Positions 17,872-28,430 of a stretch of 64,000 bases of DNA are shown in pieces (the stretch's first letter is position 1; the number at the start of each line of letters is the position of its first letter). The notes beneath the pieces were generated by a model. The model worked only from the letters and a program-made list of their open reading frames with translations. It was not told where the DNA came from and did no database searches. The DNA lies in assembly GCA_012103575.1 (NCBI GenBank), contig WLWN01000001.1, positions 1-64,000 on the forward strand, given 5' to 3'. The translations under genes were made by a program, and so were the position numbers. Source of the stretch: Kiritimatiellia bacterium (GTDB taxonomy: Bacteria; Verrucomicrobiota; Kiritimatiellia; WLWN01).

Positions 17872-19268
17872 GAATGATTGAACATTTTAGATCGCCCGCA
17901 GACTTTGGAGTGTGCTGGCTTGACAGCGCTTTGGATCTCTTACGGAGCAACAGAAAATACTCGCTTCATGTAGAACAAAAGCGGCGTCAAGCCGCCGCAC
18001 TCCAAAGTTCAGCTACCGTTGGACCGAAAACTTTTATCTTTCTCCTTCTTATAATTTTTTCGCTAGGAGCAGATGCCAGGACCATCTCTTGGGCAGGACG
18101 TTTCTGGACGGTTAAACAATCATCAACGCCTGTAGGGCCAGGCCCGAATCTCTTTTCGGACAGTACCAATAGCGTATGGGTAGACGGGAATGGGTATCTT
18201 CACTTGAAACTTACAGAAAGTAATGGAACATGGCATGCCGCCGAGATTTTGAGCGAGCAAACATTAGGTTATGGTGAGTATCGTTTTTTAGTGGAAGGGC
18301 GTGTTGATAATTACGATACGAACGTGGTTGCAGGTCTTTTTACTTATGACGGAACTCTCCCGGACGGTTCAACCAATGAGATTGACATTGAGTTTACAAA
18401 AGCCTTCTCCAGTTTAGGAGGAACCAATAATGCGCTTTTTTCAGCTCATCCAGCCGGTCCTTCAGATAGTTTGAAATTTAAGCTTTCGCTCACGAATGGT
18501 GCCTTGACTACGCATCTTTTTGATTGGGGTACCAATCGGACCGATTTTTTAAGTTACCATAGCCATAGCACGTCACCTGCGCCGAGTGATGTTATTGCCG
18601 AATTTAATTATACAGGGCCGAATATACCCGTTTCGCCTGCCGCTGAAACCGTTCATTTTGTTTTGTTCCCTTTTCAGGGAAATGCATTGGTTGATACACA
18701 AAACCTGGAATTGATTGTACGTGATTTTCAGTTTACCCCCGCATCTTTTTTGCCGGGGACTCAAGCCCAGGCAGAGTTTTCAGGCACGATTGGGGCAATG
18801 ACAGCGAATGATTTCATCGATATTGTAGAAACGAATTATAGTTGGGGTACGGTGAGTCGATCCCCAAGTCGGCGTCGCTTTAAATCTTTACCGCTAACCG
18901 TGAACTATTTTGTAGCAAATGGGCCCTGGAAAATTTTGATTTATACCGAGGGAAAGGCCAAGGATGGGCATTATGGGCTAGAACGGTTGGGTGGAGGAAC
19001 TCATCAGCTTGATTTACGATTTAATCAACCCAATCTGGGTATTGCCGGGGACCCGAATGTGAATTGGAATACAACATGGGCCCCTGTTTTACCTGAAGAC
19101 GTGGTGGCGATTATGCCGAATATTCCGTCATTTGCCTCTTCCGCAAATCAAGACCCCTCTGAGGGCCCATTAACCCTTTTATTGGGGGTTGATGTGTATC
19201 CGATATCATCATATATATCAAAAACGAACTATACGGCAAAATTGGTTTTAGAATTGGCATATCAGTAG
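17868..19268 (+). CDS. Gene d, copy C: GH16-like + YFVANGPW-domain protein
   Basis: Identical to 6358-7758, with the EIDIE catalytic motif and the ATGA overlap with gene c. Confidence 0.75.
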   Translation: MRMIEHFRSPADFGVCWLDSALDLLRSNRKYSLHVEQKRRQAAALQSSATVGPKTFIFLLLIIFSLGADARTISWAGRFWTVKQSSTPVGPGPNLFSDSTNSVWVDGNGYLHLKLTESNGTWHAAEILSEQTLGYGEYRFLVEGRVDNYDTNVVAGLFTYDGTLPDGSTNEIDIEFTKAFSSLGGTNNALFSAHPAGPSDSLKFKLSLTNGALTTHLFDWGTNRTDFLSYHSHSTSPAPSDVIAEFNYTGPNIPVSPAAETVHFVLFPFQGNALVDTQNLELIVRDFQFTPASFLPGTQAQAEFSGTIGAMTANDFIDIVETNYSWGTVSRSPSRRRFKSLPLTVNYFVANGPWKILIYTEGKAKDGHYGLERLGGGTHQLDLRFNQPNLGIAGDPNVNWNTTWAPVLPEDVVAIMPNIPSFASSANQDPSEGPLTLLLGVDVYPISSYISKTNYTAKLVLELAYQ

Positions 19269-19278
19269 AGAATACATT

Positions 19279-20424
19279 ATGAAAATTTTTCAGACACGAC
19301 TGATCCGTTCAAGCGGAGAGCAGAAGGGAACAAAGAAGCGTTCTAAGATGTATTCCTATAAGCATACATTTTCAGTAACTAGAAAGATCGCTACAGCATT
19401 CATTTCAATGTCCCTCTCGATGACAACACTAGGCCAGGGAACGAACATTCTTGACGACTTTGAATCAGGAATAGCAGAATGGACTACTTTTGGAACGGCT
19501 ATTTTCCAGAATGGTATACAATCTACAGGAGATGCTTCTTCGGGGCTGAATGCCATGAGTGTTCTACAGTTTATAGGGTTCTACAATACCGATGGTCAGT
19601 TTGGGGGTGTTCAAAACTCAAATCTATCGATTACTAATTGGTCGACCTATGACCAATTAAGCGTTGCTGTAAAAAGCGATGCTGCTACAGATAAGTCTGG
19701 AATCGTTGCGGAACTCGGATTTGTCGAAGCTTCGGGGCAGAGCTGGGGAATGAGAACACCGATTACGATTACAACGAGTTACCAAAACGTTTCAGCGGAT
19801 CTAGTGGCTAATATCCCCACAGGATTTGAAATAACAGAACATGAAGTGCTCCCGCCAACTACTAACTTTGTAATGGAGTTAGAAAATATTACGAGAGTCA
19901 ATGTTATCTTTAAAAGAATAGCTCCTCGGGATCCTGCTGTTTTTACTGTAAACCATTTTATAGATGATCTTGCTTTGATTTCAAATCCCATGCCTACGAC
20001 TTTGAGTCTAAATTCATCATCTCTAGATTTTGGACGCCTGGCCCCTAGCCCTGCAAAGTTTCGGTTTAATTCCCCGAAGGTCACATGTAGTTATTTTACG
20101 GAAGAACCCGCATGGCATATTAACGTTGTAACGACCAATAGTTTAAATAAGCCCGCTTTAGTAAGCAACGGTGGTGACTTCATCCTCTTAAAATTTCAGA
20201 CGGCCAATTTTGGAGGGGGATCAAATCCCAATCCAAACGATGAAGCCTCGTGGGCTGGTTTCTTTAAATTTGTGTCCGATGGAACGTTTGACAGCATCCT
20301 GGCCTCTCCGACCATTCAGTCTCCGAATTCAGATGACCTGGACTTGACCTTTGCGGTGGATGCATGGGGAGCCGCTCAAACTACATATCAGGGGGCGGTT
20401 ACTTTTGAGTTTGTGATAGAATGA
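19279..20424 (+). CDS. Gene e, copy C: CBM-like + YFVANGPW-type domain protein
   Basis: Identical to 7769-8914; the alternative start falls at 19348. Confidence 0.7.
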   Translation: MKIFQTRLIRSSGEQKGTKKRSKMYSYKHTFSVTRKIATAFISMSLSMTTLGQGTNILDDFESGIAEWTTFGTAIFQNGIQSTGDASSGLNAMSVLQFIGFYNTDGQFGGVQNSNLSITNWSTYDQLSVAVKSDAATDKSGIVAELGFVEASGQSWGMRTPITITTSYQNVSADLVANIPTGFEITEHEVLPPTTNFVMELENITRVNVIFKRIAPRDPAVFTVNHFIDDLALISNPMPTTLSLNSSSLDFGRLAPSPAKFRFNSPKVTCSYFTEEPAWHINVVTTNSLNKPALVSNGGDFILLKFQTANFGGGSNPNPNDEASWAGFFKFVSDGTFDSILASPTIQSPNSDDLDLTFAVDAWGAAQTTYQGAVTFEFVIE

Positions 20425-22619
20425 AGAAAATTACCGAACATCCAAGGCCGAACTATTTAGTGTATGGAAGTTTTCAAGTCCATTTCCTCTCCCTCTGGGA
20501 GAGGCTGAAAGTCTGCTGTGGTGGAATTAAGGGTAGGGTCTTGTTTGTTGTTCGTCTTTTCCCTCTCCCGAAAGAGAGGGGATTATCTTTATTCGTCGCA
20601 TTGATGCTCTCAACGGTTTTCATTCCCCTGATTTGGGCAGACGGACCTGTGCGGGGTGAGGAAGAATACAATGCGGCCATAAAAGCCATAAAAAGGTTGA
20701 GAAGCGCTGATGCGGATACGCGTAAAATTTCGGATACCTACCTGTGGGGAGCGGGGAAATGTCGAGATGCGGGGGGGGGAGACTATGCTGTAGCACTGTT
20801 TAAGTTAGCGGTTAAACAAGATCCTTCCAATGCGCGAGCCCATCGGCTTTACGGTGATTTTTTAATGGGATACCGAGGTCTTTATGAGTTTGCTCGTTAC
20901 CACTATGATCAAGCCTGGAAACTTATTGAAATAGACCCCGCCGTCCATGAAGAACAAGAGATCAAGAATTTACAGCGTTCTTTTCAAATTTTGCATCGTG
21001 ACGGTAAAGACGGGGTGTCTCTATTTGAATCCTCGGCTTTTTCCGTGTACCTTGAAGGGTCTGTGGCTTATGGAAGAACCGCTCCAAATCATATCACCGC
21101 CAGTGCGGGCGATGGTTCCCTTGTTGATACGGAAGCCAGAATCGACCGCTTTCTAAACGCTCGCCAAAAGGAGCTCGAAGGTGGGGTTGCGTTTTTTAGT
21201 AATGTCATTTTAACTCAAAATGATGGGTTGGCATTTTTCGGAGAGCAAGTAGATGGAACCATTCTGAATGCACAACGACTGAACTGCTTACTTTTCGGTA
21301 TGGCGGGTAATCCTGCTTGTGACCCCTTTCTTCCCAATGTCGGGACGGTATTTACAAGAAACCAGGTTATTGATATTAGACCCGATGGAACACTTGTGGC
21401 CGTCAGTGTGTTAGAGACTGAAAACACGCAGTATCAACAGGAGTTACTGGCAACAGTCAATGAGATTCAGGCGGACAAAACAGAAACGGTTGCACGCGTT
21501 GCAAGGGATGCAGCAGAGTTGGCTGCGATCCCGGAAACCCGAAAAGAGACGGTGAAAAGAGTGCGGCGTCTACAGGAACGTTTTAAGTATGACGGGATTT
21601 TGACCATTCGATTTGGTTCTCCCAAGCTACCCTCTATAAGGCTGTTTGGTGAGCAGGCTGATAGGAGAGCGAGTCTTGATCTCGAAGATTTGGTTCACCC
21701 CTTGGATCATTCTTTTATTCAGTATGGGGGGTCGTTGGTTAAAAACTTTATGCTGGCCCCTCGATTTGATTTGGAAACGGAAGTTGAGTATGCTCATACA
21801 CAATTGAGTATTTATGATACCGGACCTGCCGAGGTGAATTTTAACAGATTAATCGCCGACGAGAAGCGCGATCGATATCGGGTACAAACGATTTTAGCGT
21901 ACAACATGCCTTTTAGATCCCTTAAGCTCAAGTTGGGAGGGACCCTGGCAGATATCAGAAATTTTGACAGTAAAGATGATGCTTCATGGACGCATGTAGG
22001 AACGATTCGATATGCAAAATTTGCAGATCCTGACAAAGTCCCTTACGAGCTGGACGACGATGAGCAGTCTTCTCGATATCGGGGTCGCCGATCTTCTCAA
22101 TGGGAGGTGGGTGTGATTCATAGTGAGCGAAAATTTAAAGGGAGTGGTGTTCCCACAACAACAGAAGAAGTCTATCGACCCTTTATCAGTTGGGAGGAAT
22201 TGGGACTGTTAAAAGGGAAAGTAGATTTGACATTGATTTATGATTGGCACCATCAGGATGTAAGTCAGAGAGGAGTGGATCAAGGAGGGTCGCTGATTTT
22301 AAATGAACGAACCGCTTCAGGGCGTCAATTAACACTCATTCCTACATGGGTAGCTGTTTATAAGCTTTATAATAGTGATTTTTATACAGGGTTAGAATCG
22401 TTAAACATAAGTTTCCCTACAAGTACTACTGTTGGAAAAGGAGACTATGATCGGATTATTTCTGGGGTGAAAGTAGAAGCCAGATATGTTACAAAATATG
22501 AAATGGCGATGATTCCATCTCTGACCGGCAATTATGCTTGGTACCATGAACTGGATCGGGATGATTGGGGCTTTTTTGTTCAATTGACGATTCGTGCTGG
22601 AAACAAGAAAAAGATATAG
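20421..22619 (+). CDS. Gene f, copy C: TPR + outer-membrane beta-barrel protein (intact)
   Basis: A 732-residue protein starting in an ATGA overlap with gene e. Residues 1-50 are encoded partly by a palindromic repeat. The signal core is about residues 56-74 (LFVALMLSTVFIPLIWA). Residues about 78-180 contain TPR-like helices (YAVALFKLAVKQDPSNARAHRLYGDFL, with the A-x3-DP-N-A spacing). Residues about 300-370 form a charged coiled coil, and the C-terminal about 350 residues are alternating beta strands typical of an outer-membrane barrel, ending FFVQLTIRAGNKKKI. The TPR-plus-barrel layout recalls polysaccharide exporters such as PgaA or BcsC, though the TPR part is much shorter; that parallel is an inference. 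Codons 117-120 hold a nine-G tract (20771-20779) that is eight Gs in copy B. Confidence 0.7.
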   Translation: MKKITEHPRPNYLVYGSFQVHFLSLWERLKVCCGGIKGRVLFVVRLFPLPKERGLSLFVALMLSTVFIPLIWADGPVRGEEEYNAAIKAIKRLRSADADTRKISDTYLWGAGKCRDAGGGDYAVALFKLAVKQDPSNARAHRLYGDFLMGYRGLYEFARYHYDQAWKLIEIDPAVHEEQEIKNLQRSFQILHRDGKDGVSLFESSAFSVYLEGSVAYGRTAPNHITASAGDGSLVDTEARIDRFLNARQKELEGGVAFFSNVILTQNDGLAFFGEQVDGTILNAQRLNCLLFGMAGNPACDPFLPNVGTVFTRNQVIDIRPDGTLVAVSVLETENTQYQQELLATVNEIQADKTETVARVARDAAELAAIPETRKETVKRVRRLQERFKYDGILTIRFGSPKLPSIRLFGEQADRRASLDLEDLVHPLDHSFIQYGGSLVKNFMLAPRFDLETEVEYAHTQLSIYDTGPAEVNFNRLIADEKRDRYRVQTILAYNMPFRSLKLKLGGTLADIRNFDSKDDASWTHVGTIRYAKFADPDKVPYELDDDEQSSRYRGRRSSQWEVGVIHSERKFKGSGVPTTTEEVYRPFISWEELGLLKGKVDLTLIYDWHHQDVSQRGVDQGGSLILNERTASGRQLTLIPTWVAVYKLYNSDFYTGLESLNISFPTSTTVGKGDYDRIISGVKVEARYVTKYEMAMIPSLTGNYAWYHELDRDDWGFFVQLTIRAGNKKKI

Positions 22620-22718
22620 TAATTATTCGTTATCGGTTATTGGTTGCTAGGAAAGAAGAAAAGACTGCCACTAATAACAAATAACTACACGATGCAATCG
22701 TGTCACTGGAGGTATTGT

Positions 22719-23345
22719 ATGAATATAAAATATCAGATGATGATAGGTGTTAAAATTGCGACTTCATTAATGTTCCCCTCACTTGTCTTTTCAGAGATCC
22801 CTGATGCGGAGCAAATGCCCGCATCGACAGTGCTGATCATTGATGACATGGAAAAAAAGAACAACGTTTTAGGCGGGAAATGCGGCGTTTATCAACGTGC
22901 TCCCTCCAGGGCGATGTACTATAAAAAATCTGATGATACGGGTACAAATAGTGTTTTGACTTTGAAGTATCTGAAGAAAAACGAAGGGGGCCCTTATGGA
23001 AACGGAGGCTGGTGTGGTTATTATACGGTTTCGCCGGAGTATCTGGACCTGTCGGATTACTCAAAAATCACGTTTCGGGTTAGAGCTGAAGGAGCAGACG
23101 GGTTTAAGTTTGGTGTAACTGACAAGGCATGGGAGATGAAGGGGGATTCCGTTAAAGTAAACCTTAAAAACTATTTACCGCAAGGTAAAGTAACCACGGA
23201 ATGGCAAAAAGCTGAAATCCCGATGGATGAAGTGTTTGTTGATTGGGAACTGATTCATGCTTTTTCATTTAATGTGGAAGGTGAATCTTTTATCGAGGGA
23301 GGAAAAGGAACCATCTACATTGATGATATTAAGGCAGAAAAATAA
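22719..23345 (+). CDS. Gene g, copy C: secreted CBM-like protein
   Basis: A 208-residue protein. ATG 22719 is preceded by GGAGG and a short hairpin. The signal peptide is residues 1 to about 25 (IGVKIATSLMFPSLVFS). The rest is one jelly-roll domain: it opens with VLIIDDME, has the cysteine pair KCGVY...WCGYY, the strand KITFRVRAEG, KNYLPQGKVTTEWQKAEIP and the final GTIYIDDIKAEK. This pattern matches CIA30/CBM11-like domains and the N-terminal domain of gene h, which lies downstream across a palindromic repeat. It is probably a sugar-binding partner of gene h; no catalytic residues are seen. Confidence 0.72.
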   Translation: MNIKYQMMIGVKIATSLMFPSLVFSEIPDAEQMPASTVLIIDDMEKKNNVLGGKCGVYQRAPSRAMYYKKSDDTGTNSVLTLKYLKKNEGGPYGNGGWCGYYTVSPEYLDLSDYSKITFRVRAEGADGFKFGVTDKAWEMKGDSVKVNLKNYLPQGKVTTEWQKAEIPMDEVFVDWELIHAFSFNVEGESFIEGGKGTIYIDDIKAEK

Positions 23346-23395
23346 ATCATTTAACGCATTATAGAAATTTTTTCCGTTGATCAGCCATATGGTTT

Positions 23396-23537
23396 GTCCT
23401 GAAGGGGCAAAAGAATAGAGCTTGGGGTTGAGACCCCAGGACTAAAGAAAACACAAAACGTCCTGGGTCCGATTACGCCCTGAAGGGGCGCGGTTGAGGA
23501 GACGGAGATGTATATAAAAACAGCGCCCCTACAGGGC
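23396..23537. repeat. Palindromic repeat between genes g and h (copy C)
   Basis: An identical copy of the element at 376-517. Confidence 0.75.
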
Positions 23538-23591
23538 ACAAAGTCTCTTTTATTATCTCTCCAGGCTCTATTCCTACATAGCGTTGCTAGG

Positions 23592-25496
23592 ATGATTAGC
23601 ATTCTTCTTGGTTTAATCTTTCCCCTCTGTGCTTATTCCGCTGATCAGAACTTTATCCAAGTATGGAACTTTGATCAGGGGTTTACAACCGACCAAAAAG
23701 GATATTTTAATCGCTTCGAAAACAGTGATTCTACTGCCCGCACTTTTTTGACAGACCAAATCTATTATGGGATAGGTGGTCGTTCATGGGAAATTACCGT
23801 GACAAAGGCTGCAGCGGGTTTTTGTGGAGCATGGATTCACTTCTTTGAAACCAAAACACTCCCGGAAGACAGAACCTATTTAAATGCATCCAACCATTTT
23901 TATCTTTTCTTTAGAATTAGAGGAAAGGAGGGGGGCGAAAAGGTTAGAGTCCAGATGGCTGACAAATCTTGGGTTCTTAAAGAAGATTCTATTCCGTGTA
24001 GTCCACTGAAAAATTATCTTCCCAAAGAAATAACTACGAACTGGCAAGAGGTAACCATTCCTTTAAAAGACTTCGAAGGGATTAATACAGCGGAGTTGGG
24101 TGGGCTCACATTTTCATTTGTTGAACAAGGTTCGTATACGGTTTATATAGACGATATATATATTGCCAAAAATAAAGAGGTCTCTATCCCCCAAACCAAA
24201 ACGGAAAATAAGCCGTTCACAAAAATTCCGCGCAAAAAAGCCATGTGGGTATGGGAATCACATCGATTGTTGGCCGATGAAGAAGCTCGCGAAGAATTTT
24301 TTAGATTTTGTAAGACCTACGGTGTGAATGATATCTTTTTTCAGCTCCAATACAAATTCGATAAATCCAATCCTAGGGATGTCAAAACAGAACTTCTTAT
24401 GGTCGATGAATCCAGAGCCTTTATTAAAGAAGCTCATGAAAAAAATATAGTGATCCAAGCGTTAGAAGGATACCCGGAATGGGTCCTAAAAAAATGGCAT
24501 TCGCACCCTTTATCTCTTATCCAGGCTGTGATTGATTACAACCAAGCCGTTACTTCGCAGGAACGTTTTGACGGGATCCATTTCGATAATGAACCGCATT
24601 TACTGATGGGGTTTAATGATCGGGTTTACCGGAAGACGATCCTCCGAGAGTTCATTGAATTGAACGTTGAAGCCACTAAGCTCGTTCACGCACAATCAGA
24701 TATGGTCTATGGTATTGATATTCCCTTTTGGTTCGAAGAACGTGGGGATTCCGGAAATATAGAAGGGCTCTGCAAATGGCAAGGGGTGGAAAAACCTGCT
24801 AGTTATCACCTACTGGATGTGGTGGATAACATCGGGAGCATGAATTATCGCGATCGTTGCTTTGGTGCTGACGGAATCCTAGCTCATGGTATTCAAGAAA
24901 TTGAATATGCAGATAAGATAGGAAAGCTTGTCTACATGGGGGTAGAAACGTTTCGGTATCCCCTTATAAAGGTCGATATGGTCTGCGGAATGAAAAAAGA
25001 CCTCTTTTTTAAGAGATTAAATACAGATTTAATGGAGCTCCGGGATCTTAGTCGAATGGATGGTCCACGATTCAGACTTCAATTTCTTGAAGCGGACGAT
25101 TATGTTCATGTAGGACTTGAACGGCCTGCGAATATGGATAAGGAAAGATCAAAACGATATGACAAAGCTTTACTTAAACTTGCCCGCTGGGTCGGAACAC
25201 CGCCGGAGGGTTTTATAAACCTAGACGATGTCTTATTTGATACCGAATATGCTCTGTCAAAAAATCTGAGCTGGGATTCATTAACGCCAAGCCATATTTC
25301 CTCTTTAGATAGGAAAGAAACGTATGCGAGTTTTAAAACAACCCTTGTTATGCAGCCGAAAATTACGTTTGACGGGCAAACAAAAGCTCAGATGGATCGT
25401 GAACTATTTTCTGTTAATAAAGAATTTCTATCGCATTCCAGTTTTCTAGGTTTTGCGATCCACTATTATAAGACCTATAAAGGAATGCCCGACTGA
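23592..25496 (+). CDS. Gene h, copy C: CBM + TIM-barrel putative glycosidase
   Basis: Identical to 572-2476 and intact. Confidence 0.7.
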   Translation: MISILLGLIFPLCAYSADQNFIQVWNFDQGFTTDQKGYFNRFENSDSTARTFLTDQIYYGIGGRSWEITVTKAAAGFCGAWIHFFETKTLPEDRTYLNASNHFYLFFRIRGKEGGEKVRVQMADKSWVLKEDSIPCSPLKNYLPKEITTNWQEVTIPLKDFEGINTAELGGLTFSFVEQGSYTVYIDDIYIAKNKEVSIPQTKTENKPFTKIPRKKAMWVWESHRLLADEEAREEFFRFCKTYGVNDIFFQLQYKFDKSNPRDVKTELLMVDESRAFIKEAHEKNIVIQALEGYPEWVLKKWHSHPLSLIQAVIDYNQAVTSQERFDGIHFDNEPHLLMGFNDRVYRKTILREFIELNVEATKLVHAQSDMVYGIDIPFWFEERGDSGNIEGLCKWQGVEKPASYHLLDVVDNIGSMNYRDRCFGADGILAHGIQEIEYADKIGKLVYMGVETFRYPLIKVDMVCGMKKDLFFKRLNTDLMELRDLSRMDGPRFRLQFLEADDYVHVGLERPANMDKERSKRYDKALLKLARWVGTPPEGFINLDDVLFDTEYALSKNLSWDSLTPSHISSLDRKETYASFKTTLVMQPKITFDGQTKAQMDRELFSVNKEFLSHSSFLGFAIHYYKTYKGMPD

Positions 25497-25599
25497 CCCA
25501 GAGGAACATCGCCATTCTAGTTATGACCCATTGATCGATCATATGGCTTGAAAAAATCGCCATCGAAGATGGCCTAACTTACGATATGAGTGAACAATT

Positions 25600-27411
25600 A
25601 TGATTCTATTGCCTAAACCAAAGAAATGTAAAATGAGGGATGGAAAATATTCCTTGAGCGCCGAACAGTTACAGTGGGCAGCAGATACGGCGTCTAAAAA
25701 GCTATGCCCCTCCATAGAAGTAGACCTGGACTCTTCTGCAGGATCCCATGCAGAGGGTTATCACCTTCAGGTGATGCCGGATTCTATTAAAGTTCAAGCC
25801 AGAAGACCGGTCGGAGCTTTTTATGCTTCAATGACACTGCGTCAGCTCGTACGCCAATATCGTACTCAAGAAAAGCTACCCTGTGTAGAGATTGAAGATA
25901 ATCCTGACTTTCCTCACCGTGGGGTCTCGCTCGATATAAGCCGCAACCGAGTCCCTACGATGGAAACACTCTATATGCTTATAGATATGTTCGCGGAATT
26001 GAAAATTAATCAGTTCCAGCTATATACAGAGCATACATTTGCGTATCGAAACCATGAAGTGGTATGGAAAGATGCCTCTCCAATGACGGCAGAAGAGATT
26101 CGGGCATTAGATGCTTATTGTCAGGACCATTTTATCGAGTTGATTCCAAATCAAAATTCCTTTGGTCATCTCAAACCTTGGCTGATACATCCTGAATACA
26201 AGGAGATTGCCGAAGCACCTGAAGGATGTGATACCGTTTGGGGATGGCAGGATGGGCCTTTTAGTTTATGTCCAACGGAGCCTGGGTCGATTCAGCTGCT
26301 TGAAGAGCTGTACAAAGAGCTTTTGCCAAACTTTTCAAGCGAAACTTTTAATGTGGGCTGTGATGAAACCGTAGATTTGGGAAAAGTAAAAAGTAAAGCG
26401 CATTGTGAAGAAAAGGGCGTCGGTCCGGTATACCTTGAGTTTTTGCTTAAAATCTATGATCAGGTTAAAGGGCATGGAAAGACCATGATGTTTTGGGCCG
26501 ATGTCATGAACAATCATCCAGAACTGGTACCCCAACTCCCTAAAGATGTGATTGCCTTAGAATGGGATTACGAGGCCGAGCCTTTATTTGATAAGAACTG
26601 CCAAAAATATAAAGAGTCCAACATTAAATTTTATGTCTGCGCAGGGACATCGACCTGGAATTCCATAGGGGGACGCACAGACAATGCGCTTGGAAACTTA
26701 CGCAGTGCAGCCCGTTCAGGGTTAGCCCATGGAGCCATTGGTTATTTAAATACCGATTGGGGTGATAATGGTCATTGGCAACACCCGTCGATTTCTTTTT
26801 TACCGCTGGCATACGGAGCGGCACAAAGTTGGGCATCAGAGGAGAATAAAGAGCTAGATATCAAAGAGGCGCTCAACGTACATGTTTTCAAAGATAAAGC
26901 AGGTATCATGGGGCCATTGGCTTATGATTTGGGAAATGCCTATAAAGAATTTAAAGTTACACCTTTTAATGCCTCAAGCTTATTCAACTTGTTGTTCTAC
27001 TACGATAATCCCATTAGCAATGATGAAGGTCGTTTAAAGGATATATCAGAAGAGGAGATAAAGAAGGCTGCAGAATATATAGAACGTTTGACGGCAGGCT
27101 TGTCGAAGGCCAAAATGGATCGTCCAGATGCGGATCTTATTATTCGTGAATTTGAAAACGCCGTGGGTCTATTGCTTCATGTATGTCGCTTAGGTCAGGC
27201 TCGTTTTCAACATGAAGGGCATAAAGATATTGCACATATAGATTCTGCTACCCGAGAAGAGCTAGCGGACGAACTAGATCCTCTTCTAGCCGACTATAAA
27301 AGCGTATGGCGATCTCGTAGCCGAGAAGGAGAATTGGGCCAGAGCATTCAGCCTCTTGAAAAACTCTTAGCACTCTATCAGGGTTCCCCTTCAATCAAAG
27401 AAACCAACTAG
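25600..27411 (+). CDS. Gene i, copy C: GH20 hexosaminidase
   Basis: Identical to 2580-4391 and intact. Next to it lies the only intact version of convergent gene j. Confidence 0.85.
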   Translation: MILLPKPKKCKMRDGKYSLSAEQLQWAADTASKKLCPSIEVDLDSSAGSHAEGYHLQVMPDSIKVQARRPVGAFYASMTLRQLVRQYRTQEKLPCVEIEDNPDFPHRGVSLDISRNRVPTMETLYMLIDMFAELKINQFQLYTEHTFAYRNHEVVWKDASPMTAEEIRALDAYCQDHFIELIPNQNSFGHLKPWLIHPEYKEIAEAPEGCDTVWGWQDGPFSLCPTEPGSIQLLEELYKELLPNFSSETFNVGCDETVDLGKVKSKAHCEEKGVGPVYLEFLLKIYDQVKGHGKTMMFWADVMNNHPELVPQLPKDVIALEWDYEAEPLFDKNCQKYKESNIKFYVCAGTSTWNSIGGRTDNALGNLRSAARSGLAHGAIGYLNTDWGDNGHWQHPSISFLPLAYGAAQSWASEENKELDIKEALNVHVFKDKAGIMGPLAYDLGNAYKEFKVTPFNASSLFNLLFYYDNPISNDEGRLKDISEEEIKKAAEYIERLTAGLSKAKMDRPDADLIIREFENAVGLLLHVCRLGQARFQHEGHKDIAHIDSATREELADELDPLLADYKSVWRSRSREGELGQSIQPLEKLLALYQGSPSIKETN

Positions 27412-28250
27412 CGGACTGTCGTTTTAGTAATTTTGACAAGAGTTTTCCACAAGTCTTTGGGGGTCTTTGCACCGAAGACTTTATCGCGAGCTTCTTTAGA
27501 TCGGAAGGTTTCACTTAGTCCCGATAGCAGTTTCAGATAAAATGCACTGGCGGCAGTTGGTATAACAACAAAAAAGATAATACGCGTAAGTGTTTTTGGC
27601 GATCCTCCAAACTTGATTCCTTTTTTACTGAGGCCTAACACAAAACTTAATCCTCCGCCTTCGACTCCGCGTACGTGAGGGAACGCGAGTCCATGTTCTA
27701 CGGCCGTGCTCACAATGGCTTCCCGCTTTAACGCTTCGTTTATAAGGGTATCGCTATTCTCGACAAAATTTTCGTCTTCTAGCTTCTGGCACATCTCAGT
27801 CAGAACTCCTTCGAGTGTTGTTGATGTGATCTGAGGGATCATTAAGCTTTCAGAAGAGAAGCGGGCAATGCCTATTTTGGGGGGGTGACCTCTTCGCGCT
27901 TTTTGGCTTCCTGTTCCACGAGGTATAGAATCTGAGTAATAAAGCATACGAGCACACGTGGGACATTGGTGAATTTTTTCTGCTTGGCGAACTGCTTGAA
28001 CAAGGCTTACGGGCAGAGACATTCCGCATGCAGAGCAAACATTACTTTTGGAAACGGGAACAATGGCGATATGGCCTTTGGCTTCCAGTTTGGTAAATCG
28101 AGATCTAAGTTCCGGAGCAAGGTCTTTCAACATGGCTTCGATCGATTTATCAAGCTGTATAAGACGGGTTCCGGACATAGAAGCCTCTTGCTGAGCTTTG
28201 GCCATTGTTAAATCTTGGAGCTGTGCTAAATCATTGATTGTCTTTTGCAT
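27408..28250 (-). CDS. Gene j, intact: zinc ribbon-PTS IIA fusion protein
   Basis: A 280-residue protein with three parts. Residues 1-65 are a helical/coiled-coil segment (LIQLDKSIEAMLKDL). Residues about 70-105 are a four-cysteine zinc ribbon, CSACG...CPTC, as in DksA-like or C4-type zinc-ribbon proteins. Residues about 130-275 are a PTS EIIA type-2 (PtsN/fructose) domain with the phosphorylatable His in GLAFPHVRG. Such standalone IIA domains usually regulate rather than transport. The gene is divergent from a second IIA gene at 28431, with a 180-base shared promoter region. Its stop overlaps that of the GH20 gene. The zinc-ribbon/IIA fusion is unusual; a role linking sugar status to transcription is speculation. 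Confidence 0.8.
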   Translation of the reverse strand: MQKTINDLAQLQDLTMAKAQQEASMSGTRLIQLDKSIEAMLKDLAPELRSRFTKLEAKGHIAIVPVSKSNVCSACGMSLPVSLVQAVRQAEKIHQCPTCARMLYYSDSIPRGTGSQKARRGHPPKIGIARFSSESLMIPQITSTTLEGVLTEMCQKLEDENFVENSDTLINEALKREAIVSTAVEHGLAFPHVRGVEGGGLSFVLGLSKKGIKFGGSPKTLTRIIFFVVIPTAASAFYLKLLSGLSETFRSKEARDKVFGAKTPKDLWKTLVKITKTTVR

Positions 28251-28430
28251 AGAATTTTTCGTTAGCCGTTAATTAGTTGAGAATACATACAAGGATCTAT
28301 ACCATGAGATCACCAAAGTGCAATAGCTATATCGCGGAAAATTAGAAGGATTTATCTTCGTGATTGGTGGTTGACCAATGAAGACAATAAAGACACTATG
28401 CTCCAACTTTTAGTGTGAAAGGCGTATCCT

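Larger units (their letters stand above)
16476..27986. repeat. Tandem repeat unit, copy C (complete, 11511 bp)
   Basis: The right-most unit, which runs into unique sequence at 27987 where gene j continues intact. This shows the original, single-copy right flank of the duplication. Gene f is in frame in this copy. Confidence 0.97.

Noticed and set aside
1..27986. Integrated prophage or plasmid as the cause of the large repeat
   Set aside because: No integrase, capsid, replication or partition genes and no attachment-site repeats; the unit is a plain set of surface and glycan genes.
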